A program made the position numbers and the translations under genes. The notes beneath the pieces are model-generated. The model saw nothing but the letters and a program-made list of their open reading frames with translations, did not search any database and was not told where the DNA came from. Shown piece by piece: positions 31,890 through 39,275 of a stretch of DNA of 64,000 nt. The DNA is from Nibribacter ruber. Its GTDB lineage: Bacteria > Bacteroidota > Bacteroidia > Cytophagales > Hymenobacteraceae. The stretch covers positions 248,001 through 312,000 of the forward strand of contig NZ_CP047897.1 of the NCBI RefSeq assembly GCF_009913235.1. The letters are read 5' to 3'. Within the stretch, counting starts at the first letter, position 1; every line of letters begins with the position of its first letter.

Positions 31890-33403
31890 GCTATTGCTTC
31901 GTTAATTTCCTTCTCGGTGCGCAATTCTACTTTGTCTTTGGGCCAGGTGAACTTGAAAATAGAGCCTTGCCCTTTCTCAGACTCAATCCAGATCTCGCCG
32001 CCTTTCTCCTCCACTATCTTTTTCACGATGGCCAGGCCCACGCCCGTGCTTTCTTTCACGTCACGGGCTTCCATGGTCTGGAACATGCCAAACACCCGCT
32101 GATGGTATTCCTGCGGAATGCCGGGACCGTCATCTTCTACCTCAAACTGGTAAAAATCTGCCAGTTCTGTGCAGCGCACCTGCACATTGCCTTCTTGCAA
32201 GTGGTGGTATTTAAAAGCGTTGCTTAACAAATTGGCTAGAACCTGGTAGAACAATGTCCGCTCCGTAGACAAGACCGGCATTGGCGTAGTGGCCGTTATC
32301 TTGAAACCAGCAGGCGGGGAGAGGTTCTCAGTGGCCTCCTTTAACAAATCCTGCACCGAGAAGGTAGTAGTTGGCAACTCTTTCCGGCCCACGCGGCTAT
32401 AGTCCAGGATGCCGTTGATGAGGTTTTCCATGCGGTGCACGCGGCCGCGCATCATGGTCAGGTTCTGGATGATCTCAGGGTCTTTTTCAGTGAGGTCTTC
32501 AGAAATCCACTCTGCTAGGTTGTTAATGGCCCGCAGCGGAGCTTTCAGGTCATGGGAAACCACGTAGGCAAACTGGTCCAGCTCTTTGTTGACTTTGGTC
32601 AAGTGCGCAAAACTTTCCTGCAGCTTGGCCGCCATCTTGTTCAGGGACTTGGTGAGGCTGCTAATCTCGTCTTTACGGTCATCTACCAGAGCCACCTGGT
32701 AATTGCCGTTGGCGATGCTGTTGGCCAGCGCCGTCATTCTAATAAAGCGCCGGCTAATGCTTTTCCCTATCATGTAAGATACCAGAATACCCGCCAGAAT
32801 GGCCAGGAGAGTCAGCCCAATGGCTATGTAATTTACGCGGCCGAAGGAGTTGTTCAGTTCTTCCAGTCTCATTTGCTTGGCTACTTCCTCGTCCTGCTCA
32901 ATCACAGAGAACTTGGTCCGCATGCTGTCCATGAGCTGCTTGCCCACCGCTTTTTGCGCCGTGGCCTTGAACAGGAAATCATATTGCGCATTGGCGGCCT
33001 GACTGGTGGGTGCCTTAGCTTTGGCCAGGCGAAGGGGCTCGGCGAAGGTTGTAATCCAGGAACGTGCTTTTTCTCTAATTTCGTGCACCATCCTGTTCTG
33101 GGTGGGCAGCCCTTGGGTAAGTGAATCTAGTTGGGCCAGCTGCAAAAAGAAACCGGTGCTGCCCTCGGTATAGGGTTCCAGGAAAGTTTCTTCACCCGTT
33201 AAAAGGTAACCCCTGAAGCCCGTCTCCATGTCAATCAGATTCTTCTGGGCGCTTTCAGACAGTTTGATGGTGGAGGTTGCCAACAGAACATCATTCAGGT
33301 CAGTGCGCACCTGCCGGGTCTGTTGCACATAGCCCAACGTGACTATGCAGAACATGAGCAGAATGAAGCCAATGCCCAGGTGAATGGTGGTGATTAATTT
33401 CAT
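31886..33403 (-). CDS. Membrane histidine kinase with CHASE3-type sensor and HAMP domain
   Basis: ~505 residues from MKLITTIHLGIGFILLMF. The longer frame (45 extra residues) would begin upstream of a good -7 promoter element and is rejected. TM1 (~8-28); an extracytoplasmic helical CHASE3-like domain containing the diagnostic ETGFRGYLLTGEETFLEPY (~55-80); TM2 (~190-215); HAMP (RRFIRMTALANSIANGNYQ...); HisKA (FAYVVSHDLKAPLRAINNLAEW); HATPase with LLSNAFKYH, EDDGPGIP, and TGVGLAIVKKI. It is the head of the phosphorelay operon and the most likely entry point of an external signal. Ligand unknown. Confidence 0.92.
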   Translation of the reverse strand: MKLITTIHLGIGFILLMFCIVTLGYVQQTRQVRTDLNDVLLATSTIKLSESAQKNLIDMETGFRGYLLTGEETFLEPYTEGSTGFFLQLAQLDSLTQGLPTQNRMVHEIREKARSWITTFAEPLRLAKAKAPTSQAANAQYDFLFKATAQKAVGKQLMDSMRTKFSVIEQDEEVAKQMRLEELNNSFGRVNYIAIGLTLLAILAGILVSYMIGKSISRRFIRMTALANSIANGNYQVALVDDRKDEISSLTKSLNKMAAKLQESFAHLTKVNKELDQFAYVVSHDLKAPLRAINNLAEWISEDLTEKDPEIIQNLTMMRGRVHRMENLINGILDYSRVGRKELPTTTFSVQDLLKEATENLSPPAGFKITATTPMPVLSTERTLFYQVLANLLSNAFKYHHLQEGNVQVRCTELADFYQFEVEDDGPGIPQEYHQRVFGMFQTMEARDVKESTGVGLAIVKKIVEEKGGEIWIESEKGQGSIFKFTWPKDKVELRTEKEINEAIA

Positions 33404-33448
33404 GCGGGTTAGTACAAGCCACGGCCTTTGCCGCGTAGAAGCGTTTTT

Positions 33449-33456
33449 CAAATATA
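33449..33456 (-). promoter_or_regulatory. Candidate -7 element of the two-component operon
   Basis: TATATTTG on the minus strand, 45 bp before the ATG at 33403. A TTG at the right distance was not found. Confidence 0.45.
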
Positions 33457-33797
33457 GAAAATTGAAATTGGTTGGTCTTGCTCCTTCAGCACAAACTATA
33501 CTACAGGAAATGACAATTAAATTACGGTGTGGCCTCAAACCTTAAAACGGGGCAACGCCTTTTTTACCTTTTCATAGCCAGCTTTATAATGAAACTAAAA
33601 CCACCAAATGGTAAAAAAAACAACACCCTGAAACGGAGAAAACACTGCCAAGTCCAGAATTTCTGAAATATAAAATTGAGGACAAACCGCGGAAAGTGGC
33701 CGGCCTTTTCGATGAACGGGGGAGTTTACGCGATTAACAACGCCACCACCTAATATTTCTGGAGAAGTAGGAAACCAAAAACTTTGCATAGGATGGG
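33457..33797. other. Intergenic region, no gene seen
   Basis: About 340 AT-rich bp between the sensor kinase operon and palindrome copy 16. Short open frames here lack coding character. No terminator-like or tRNA-like structure was spotted. Confidence 0.4.
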
Positions 33798-33835
33798 CGT
33801 TTTTGGCTTGTTTCTGGTAAAATAGCCCAAAAACG
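33798..33835. repeat. 38-bp palindromic repeat, copy 16
   Basis: CGTTTTTGGCTTGTTTCTG / GTAAAATAGCCCAAAAACG, in the divergent gap before a methyltransferase gene. Confidence 0.92.
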
Positions 33836-33899
33836 AACAAGCCGTGAGTAGAGCAATCAGGAAGGCTGTATGAGCAGTGCCAGCCAGGTGATATTTCCG

Positions 33900-33907
33900 T
33901 ACTTTTG
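33900..33907 (+). promoter_or_regulatory. Candidate -7 element of the methyltransferase gene
   Basis: TACTTTTG matches TAnnTTTG, 21 bp before the ATG at 33929. Confidence 0.5.
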
Positions 33908-33928
33908 CGGTAGTACAATTGAATTTAT

Positions 33929-34648
33929 ATGGCAACTACGCACACGGCAGATCCTTTAGGCAGCGCAATTTCAGATTATTGGCAAGGAAACCATACGGTT
34001 GAGGTGCAGGTGTTCACAGACCAGGCAGATGAAGACGTACTCCCTGTTTCCTACCTGTTCAGAACTCTGGCCGAAATGCCCGAGCGCGAGCAGTTGGCTT
34101 TGTCCTTGTGCCAGGGGAAAGTGCTGGACGTGGGAGCGGGAGCGGGGTCTCATGCCCTGGCCCTTCAGGAAAAAGGACTAACCGTGACGGCCCTGGAAAT
34201 CTCTGCCAAGGCCTGTGCCACCATGCAGGCGCGCGGCGTGGACAAAGTTGTCTGTGCAGACTTTTTCAAAGCAACACCCCAGCCCCATAACACGCTGCTA
34301 CTCCTCATGAACGGCATTGGTCTGGCGGGCACCCTGGACAACCTGCCCCTTTTTCTGGAGACCTGCAAAAAGTGGCTAGCCCCCGGCGGACATCTGCTGC
34401 TGGAGTCTTCAGACATTCTGTACCTGTATGAAGAGGAAGACGGGTCTGTACTGGTAGATTTAAACGGCGATTATTACGGCGAGCTTACCTACGTGATGCA
34501 ATACAAGAAAGAGCAAACCGCGCCCTTCCCGTGGCTGTTCATTGACTTTGGGTTGCTGCAGGAATTTGCAGAGAAGGCCGGCTTTAACGCAGAGCTCATC
34601 AGGGAGGAAGAAGACCACCATTACCTGGCCCGGCTTTCCCTGCAATAG
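33929..34648 (+). CDS. Class I SAM-dependent methyltransferase
   Basis: 239 residues. Motif I VLDVGAGAGSHALALQEKG, motif II VTALEISAKACATMQARG, motif III region VVCADFFK, and a later NTLLLLMNGIGLAG. The Rossmann core is complete. The C-terminal part (LVDLNGDYYGELTYVMQYKKEQTAPFPWLFIDF) contains aromatic-rich strands that likely form a substrate cap. The substrate is not predictable and no neighbouring pathway suggests one. A palindrome copy starts 2 bp after the stop codon. Confidence 0.88.
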   Translation: MATTHTADPLGSAISDYWQGNHTVEVQVFTDQADEDVLPVSYLFRTLAEMPEREQLALSLCQGKVLDVGAGAGSHALALQEKGLTVTALEISAKACATMQARGVDKVVCADFFKATPQPHNTLLLLMNGIGLAGTLDNLPLFLETCKKWLAPGGHLLLESSDILYLYEEEDGSVLVDLNGDYYGELTYVMQYKKEQTAPFPWLFIDFGLLQEFAEKAGFNAELIREEEDHHYLARLSLQ

Positions 34649-34649
34649 T

Positions 34650-34687
34650 CGTTTTTAGCTTATTTTCCAGAAAAGAGCCCAAAAACG
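34650..34687. repeat. 38-bp palindromic repeat, copy 17
   Basis: CGTTTTTAGCTTATTTTCC / AGAAAAGAGCCCAAAAACG, beginning 2 bp after a stop codon. Confidence 0.95.
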
Positions 34688-34745
34688 CTAACCTTTTCAT
34701 TGACGGCGGTATTAGGAGAAAAAATACCTGACAGATCCTGGTACC

Positions 34746-36569
34746 ATGTCAATGATTGCTAATATTCCCATTCCCGCTAGTTTTCTGGACGTACTGCCCC
34801 ATCCTGCCTTGTTGGTGTGTGAGGAAGGCAAAGTGGTGTACAGAAATGATATGGCCCAAAAAGCGTTCGGCTGGGACCAGGTGGCAGGCGGGTCTGTGTA
34901 CCATTTACTTTCCTCAGGTGAAGGCCTGAAGCTCCGACAGGCACTTTCCTGCCAGATTCCAGAAAATGGCAGCAAGATTGACCTCGCCGTGTCAGGGAAG
35001 CATTCCTTTACAGAGGCTCAGTATACTGTGGGCATTGCAGCCCACCCCGTTAAGGATCCTTTTTACTTTCTTTTATCCTTCCAAAAAAGCAAGCCAGAAC
35101 CGGTAAGGAAACACCAATCCTGCCACCTGGAAGCGGCAGAAGAACAGGAAGACGCGCTGCACGCCTCGGCTTTTCTCAAGTACAGCATAGACGGGGTTTT
35201 CGCCTTTGACACAGATTTTAAGTTCAAGGTCTGGAATCCTTACATGGAAAAATTGACGGGACTTCCTGAACAGCACGTGCTGGGCCGAACCATTCTGCAA
35301 GTACTGCCCTACTATAACGGCGACCCAGAATACCACTTTTTTGAGCAGGCTTTGAAAGGGGAGCCCTTCATCATGAAAGGAAGAAAGTCCCGATTCAGCC
35401 CAGACCTTTTTCATGACGGGTACTTGTTCCCCATCCGGGACACGCGGCAACAGGTGGTAGGCGCCATCTGCATCATGCACGAGGTTACCCAGCAAATGTT
35501 GGCAGAGGAAGAAGCACGCGGCAAAAGTCAACTCCTGCAAGAAGCCCAGACCCACGCGCAGTCCATTCTGCAGAACAGCCCCATTGCCATCTTTACGTTT
35601 TCGCCAGAACTGGAGGTCACTTCATGGAACCCCGCCATGGAAACTCTTTCTGGAATACCCGCGCACCATATCATTGGTAAAACCACGGCGCAGGCCTATC
35701 CCCACTACCATAACTCCTCCATTGAATCCGAACTAAAAACCGTTCTGCTGGGCAAAAGACTGCAGGTGCTCAAGTTCAAGAGCCAAGCACAGGACAAGAT
35801 TGTGAATGTTTTTGCGCAACCGCTCCTGGACCCTTCCGGAGTGGTAAAAGGCGGCTTGTGCTACCTGCAGGACGTAACCGAGCAGGTGAAGCTGGAGGAA
35901 AAAAACGCCGCCGCCGCCAAAGAGCAACAACTGGCCGTCATGCAGGCAGTGTTGCAGGCGCAGGAAGAAGAGAAAAAACGCATGGCCGAAATGCTCCACA
36001 ACAACGTGGGCCAGACGCTATACGCCACCGGCATGCGCTTGAAACAGTACCTGGCCACCCAGAACCTAAACAAGAAGCACAAGGCCTTCTTGACCGGTTT
36101 AGAAGAAATGGTGACTGACGCCATCGCAGATACCAAAAAAATATCATTTGAACTGATGCCGTCCCTGCTGCAGGACTTCGGGTTAAAGGTTGCCTTGGAG
36201 GAATTGGCCAGCAAGATTGTGCCTTTGACCATGCAGATCAAGCTTGACATTGACCCGGGCCAGAAAAGGTGTGCACCTAAGCTGGAGATTTGCGTGTACC
36301 GCATTGTGCAGGAACTAATGAACAACGTGGTGCGCCATTCCGGGGCTACTTTTCTTTCTGTTACGGTGACCAAGACCACCCGCCAGGTAGATATACAGGT
36401 ACAGGACAACGGCGTTGGATACGTTCACGCGCCCAAATCCCGGCGAAGCGGAACCGGCTTATTGTCCATTCAAAACCGCGTGAGCACCCAGGGCGGTACC
36501 TGTATTGTCATTTCCAAACCTGGGCAGGGTACCACCACCAAAATCACGCTTCCCTTAAAAGCAAGATAA
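34746..36569 (+). CDS. PAS-domain histidine kinase of the HisKA_3 (NarX/DesK-like) class
   Basis: 607 residues, no membrane segment. Three PAS-type modules: ~15-115 (LLVCEEGKVVYRNDMAQKAFG), ~135-255 (GVFAFDTDFKFKVWNPYMEKLTG) and ~270-385 (AIFTFSPELEVTSWNPAMETLSG). A coiled coil leads into the dimerisation box EEEKKRMAEMLHNNVGQTLYA. Canonical members read LHDxxGQ, so Asp after the phospho-His is Asn here. The ATPase domain has VQELMNNVVRHSGA, VQDNGVGY and GTGLLSIQNRVST. It precedes, 363 bp away, a NarL-type regulator, its probable partner. A cytoplasmic signal (redox, small molecule, light) is possible through PAS, but none has recognisable cofactor motifs. Confidence 0.9.
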   Translation: MSMIANIPIPASFLDVLPHPALLVCEEGKVVYRNDMAQKAFGWDQVAGGSVYHLLSSGEGLKLRQALSCQIPENGSKIDLAVSGKHSFTEAQYTVGIAAHPVKDPFYFLLSFQKSKPEPVRKHQSCHLEAAEEQEDALHASAFLKYSIDGVFAFDTDFKFKVWNPYMEKLTGLPEQHVLGRTILQVLPYYNGDPEYHFFEQALKGEPFIMKGRKSRFSPDLFHDGYLFPIRDTRQQVVGAICIMHEVTQQMLAEEEARGKSQLLQEAQTHAQSILQNSPIAIFTFSPELEVTSWNPAMETLSGIPAHHIIGKTTAQAYPHYHNSSIESELKTVLLGKRLQVLKFKSQAQDKIVNVFAQPLLDPSGVVKGGLCYLQDVTEQVKLEEKNAAAAKEQQLAVMQAVLQAQEEEKKRMAEMLHNNVGQTLYATGMRLKQYLATQNLNKKHKAFLTGLEEMVTDAIADTKKISFELMPSLLQDFGLKVALEELASKIVPLTMQIKLDIDPGQKRCAPKLEICVYRIVQELMNNVVRHSGATFLSVTVTKTTRQVDIQVQDNGVGYVHAPKSRRSGTGLLSIQNRVSTQGGTCIVISKPGQGTTTKITLPLKAR

Positions 36570-36932
36570 TAGGTAGGCGGCATGAAGGCGGCGGAGCTAG
36601 TACACAAGGGGCAAAACGATTTTCGGCCTTTAAAAATTTCGTCAATACCCACGACTTTTCCGGTGGGCTTACGCTGCGTGGTATACTGCCCGGAATACTT
36701 AATTTTAGCTACGTATTAATACCTAGTGTTGATAAGGCTGCCATGGCACGGGTTAGTAAACCATTGACGGTTAAGGCACTATAAATAGAAGTTCTGTTGT
36801 ATTTTTCTTTGTATTTCAATCTTGTAAATATACTATTTGTAGAATCATCTTATTCTGTATAATATAGTAGGTAATCCATATGTCAACCACTGTTGCCCCC
36901 ACAATTGCGGTTTTAGATTTATATAAAATTTA
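36570..36932. other. Long gap between kinase and regulator genes
   Basis: About 360 bp, first half mixed, second half very AT-rich with many TATA-like stretches. No coding frame and no strong hairpin. The AT-rich part presumably contains the regulator's promoter (TACTATTTG at ~36830 is one base off consensus spacing). Unusually long for a cognate pair. Confidence 0.4.
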
Positions 36933-37607
36933 ATGAAAGCTAAATACAGGGTAATACTCACCGATGATCACACCATCATCAGGGACGGCATAAAAGCGCT
37001 CCTGCAAGATGAAGATGACATTCAGGTAATAGGGGAGGCGGCCAGTGGCGAAGAGTTGCTGTTCTTACTACCCTCAACCCCCGCCGACGTAGTGGTCCTG
37101 GACATTAAGATGCCGGGCATGGACGGCTTTGAAACCGCCTCGCAGATCAAGAACATCATGCCCCAGACCCAGGTACTAGCCCTCACCATGATGGACCATG
37201 AACACTACATCCTCCAGATGATGAAGGCGGGAGCCAACGGCTACCTGTTAAAAAGCGTGGGCAAGATGGAATTGGCGCACGCCATCAAAATGGTGGCCAA
37301 CGGCGGGTCATACATCAGCACGGAGATTGCCTTGAACCTGCTGCACAAATACTGCAGTCCTACCGGTCCTGGTCACCAAGGCCAAGGCAAGCAGCACACC
37401 GGCACAGAACTGTCCAAGAGGGAACTGGAAGTCTTGCAACTGATTGCAGACGGCTTAACCAACCAGGAGATAGCCGAAAAGCTCTTCACCAGCAAGCGCA
37501 CCATTGAAACCCACCGCCAGAACCTGCTGGAAAAGACGCAGACTAAAAATACTGCGTCCTTGATTACCTACGCCTTTTCCAGAGGAATTCTGAATCCTCA
37601 AGTTTAG
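36933..37607 (+). CDS. NarL/FixJ-type response regulator (REC-LuxR HTH)
   Basis: 224 residues. Receiver ~1-125: RVILTDDHTIIRDGIKALL, phospho-Asp in VVVLDIKMPGMDGF, LALTMMDHEHYI, GYLLKSVGKMEL. The C-terminal LuxR-type HTH (~155-215) shows LSKRELEVLQLIADGLTNQEIAEKLF and SKRTIETHRQNLLEKTQTKN, the recognition helix region. A DNA-binding transcription factor, most probably phosphorylated by the HisKA_3 kinase upstream. Its stop codon overlaps that of the convergent lipoprotein gene. Confidence 0.95.
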   Translation: MKAKYRVILTDDHTIIRDGIKALLQDEDDIQVIGEAASGEELLFLLPSTPADVVVLDIKMPGMDGFETASQIKNIMPQTQVLALTMMDHEHYILQMMKAGANGYLLKSVGKMELAHAIKMVANGGSYISTEIALNLLHKYCSPTGPGHQGQGKQHTGTELSKRELEVLQLIADGLTNQEIAEKLFTSKRTIETHRQNLLEKTQTKNTASLITYAFSRGILNPQV

Positions 37608-38035
37608 CGGGCTTCCACGGTTACCGTGTCTGACACAAACTCAGAGTCAGTCTTCCAGAATTTGAAGATGTGCTTGCCCACAGTTTTTGCCTTGTAATTA
37701 AGCGTATACTGGCTTTCCTTGGCCTGCGCTGTGCACACCACGTCCTGTCCTTCTTCTGGGTACGCCGCAAAAAACTGCACGTTGGTCACCTTGGTGGTGC
37801 TGGAGGGTTGGGTAGTGGTGGAATCTATTCTGGAGAACCTTCCGCAGCCATTAGAGGGTTGGTAATACACACGCAGCACTACGGTAGAGTCTACTTTAAT
37901 GGGCTTGACAGGAAAGTTCTCCGTCCTGATAGCCGGCACGGGCTTCACCACTTCTATCAAGTCTGCGGTTTCTGAGCAAGCGTGCAGGGCCATGGCGGCC
38001 AGCGCCATTCCAACTAAGAAGAGTTTGCTTTTCAT
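37604..38035 (-). CDS. Small lipoprotein of unknown function
   Basis: 143 residues. Type II signal peptide with MALAAMALHAC and the lipid-anchoring Cys at position 20, then SETADLIEVVKP. The mature part (~120 residues) is beta-rich, with alternating VLRVYYQPSNGCGRF, TKVTNVQFFAAYPEEGQDVVC and YTLNYKAKTVGKHIFKFWKT, and two Cys that may pair. The pattern is compatible with an immunoglobulin-like or C2-like sandwich, but no family is recognised. The stop codon overlaps that of the convergent response-regulator gene (TTAG), leaving no room for a terminator between them. Confidence 0.7.
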   Translation of the reverse strand: MKSKLFLVGMALAAMALHACSETADLIEVVKPVPAIRTENFPVKPIKVDSTVVLRVYYQPSNGCGRFSRIDSTTTQPSSTTKVTNVQFFAAYPEEGQDVVCTAQAKESQYTLNYKAKTVGKHIFKFWKTDSEFVSDTVTVEAR

Positions 38036-38041
38036 AGGTTT

Positions 38042-38079
38042 CGTTTTTGGCCTCTTTTGCAGAAATCAGGCAAAAAACG
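38042..38079. repeat. 38-bp palindromic repeat, copy 18
   Basis: CGTTTTTGGCCTCTTTTGC / AGAAATCAGGCAAAAAACG, 6 bp upstream of the lipoprotein start codon and downstream of pdhB. Confidence 0.92.
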
Positions 38080-38086
38080 CCTGAAA

Positions 38087-38128
38087 GCACAAGAGCCGCC
38101 CATTGGTGAACGGCCGGCTCCTGTGTGC
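38087..38128 (-). terminator. Possible terminator after pdhB
   Basis: Imperfect hairpin (GCACAAGAGCCG... / ...CGGCTCCTGTGTGC) ~20 bp past the pdhB stop. The only T-run is in the palindrome copy 8 bp further on, so termination here is uncertain. Confidence 0.4.
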
Positions 38129-38146
38129 AAGTATATACGGTTTCTG

Positions 38147-39130
38147 TTACGCTTTGGCGTACGTCACGGCTTTTACGGCCTCTACCACGCGCTGTACGTT
38201 AGGCAGAGAGGCTTCAATCAAAGTAGGGGCGTACGGCAACGGAACATCGCGGCAGGTAACGCGTTTCACTGGGGCGTCCAGGTAGTCAAAGGCGTTGTGC
38301 TGGATGTTAAAGGCGATCTCAGAAGAAATGGACGCTAGCGGCCAGGCCTCTTCTACCACCACCAGGCGGTTGGTGCGCTTCACAGACTCAATGATGCATT
38401 TATAGTCAATAGGACGCACAGAGCGCAGGTCAATCACCTCGGCCTCTACGCCGTCTTTGGCTAGTTCTTCGGCGGCGGCCAGGGCTACCTTCATCATCTT
38501 CCCGAAGGAAACGATGGTTACGTCCTTGCCTTCGCGCTTGATATCAGCTACGCCAATTGGAATCAGGTATTCTTCTTCTGGCACTTCGCCTTTGTCACCG
38601 TACATTTGCTCAGACTCCATGAAGATGACCGGGTCGTTGTCACGGATGGCGGTTTTCAAAAGGCCTTTGGCGTCATAGGGGTTAGAGGGAACCACTACTT
38701 TCAGGCCTGGGGTGTTGGCGTACCAGTTCTCAAAGTTCTGAGAGTGCTGGCTAGATAACATACCGGCGCTACCAGTAGGACCTCTGAACACCATAGGGCA
38801 GGAATATTGGCCACCCGACATGGACATCATCTTGGCAGCGGAGTTGATTACCTGGTCAATGGCTACCAGGGAGAAGTTAAAGGTCATGAACTCTACAATG
38901 GGTCTGAGACCGTTCATAGAAGCACCTACGCCAATACCAGCAAAGCCCAGCTCGGCAATAGGAGTGTCAATCACCCGCTCCGGCCCGAACTCGTCCAGCA
39001 TGCCTTGGCTTACTTTATAGGCACCGTTGTATTGGGCTACTTCCTCGCCCATCAGGAACACCTTTGGGTCGCGGCGCATTTCCTCTGACATTGCTTCGCG
39101 CAATGCTTCTCTGAATTGTATAGTACGCAT
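38147..39130 (-). CDS. pdhB: Pyruvate dehydrogenase E1 component, beta subunit
   Basis: 327 residues: the transketolase-like pyrimidine-binding half of the alpha2beta2 E1. Seen: REALREAMSEEMRRDPKVFLMGEEVAQYNGAYKV with the thiamine-activating Glu, TPIAELGFAGIGVGASM, GPTGSAGMLSSQHSQNFENWY, and the C-terminal transketolase domain with VIDLRSVRPID and VVVEEAWPLASISSEIA. With E1-alpha (elsewhere) it decarboxylates pyruvate and passes acetyl to E2 lipoyl domains. The sequence favours pyruvate over branched-chain 2-oxoacids, although the families overlap. It stands alone, separated from other pdh genes. Confidence 0.93.
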   Translation of the reverse strand: MRTIQFREALREAMSEEMRRDPKVFLMGEEVAQYNGAYKVSQGMLDEFGPERVIDTPIAELGFAGIGVGASMNGLRPIVEFMTFNFSLVAIDQVINSAAKMMSMSGGQYSCPMVFRGPTGSAGMLSSQHSQNFENWYANTPGLKVVVPSNPYDAKGLLKTAIRDNDPVIFMESEQMYGDKGEVPEEEYLIPIGVADIKREGKDVTIVSFGKMMKVALAAAEELAKDGVEAEVIDLRSVRPIDYKCIIESVKRTNRLVVVEEAWPLASISSEIAFNIQHNAFDYLDAPVKRVTCRDVPLPYAPTLIEASLPNVQRVVEAVKAVTYAKA

Positions 39131-39231
39131 GTTAAGTGGTTTCTACGTCAGTATAGGTTGTAAAATTAAGCTTTGCGGCCTAAATAAAAAAACGAAGCGG
39201 CTTCTTATCACCGTCAAATCTGAAGGAATAC

Positions 39232-39269
39232 CGTTTTTGGCCTGTTTTCTGGGAAATACCCCAAAAACG
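39232..39269. repeat. 38-bp palindromic repeat, copy 19
   Basis: CGTTTTTGGCCTGTTTTCT / GGGAAATACCCCAAAAACG, ending 6 bp before the stop codon of the TPR lipoprotein gene. Confidence 0.95.
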
Positions 39270-39275
39270 CCCGCT

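Noticed and set aside
33404-33538. 45-residue upstream extension of the CHASE3 kinase
   Set aside because: It spans a good TATATTTG promoter element and pushes the first TM helix away from the N-terminus.
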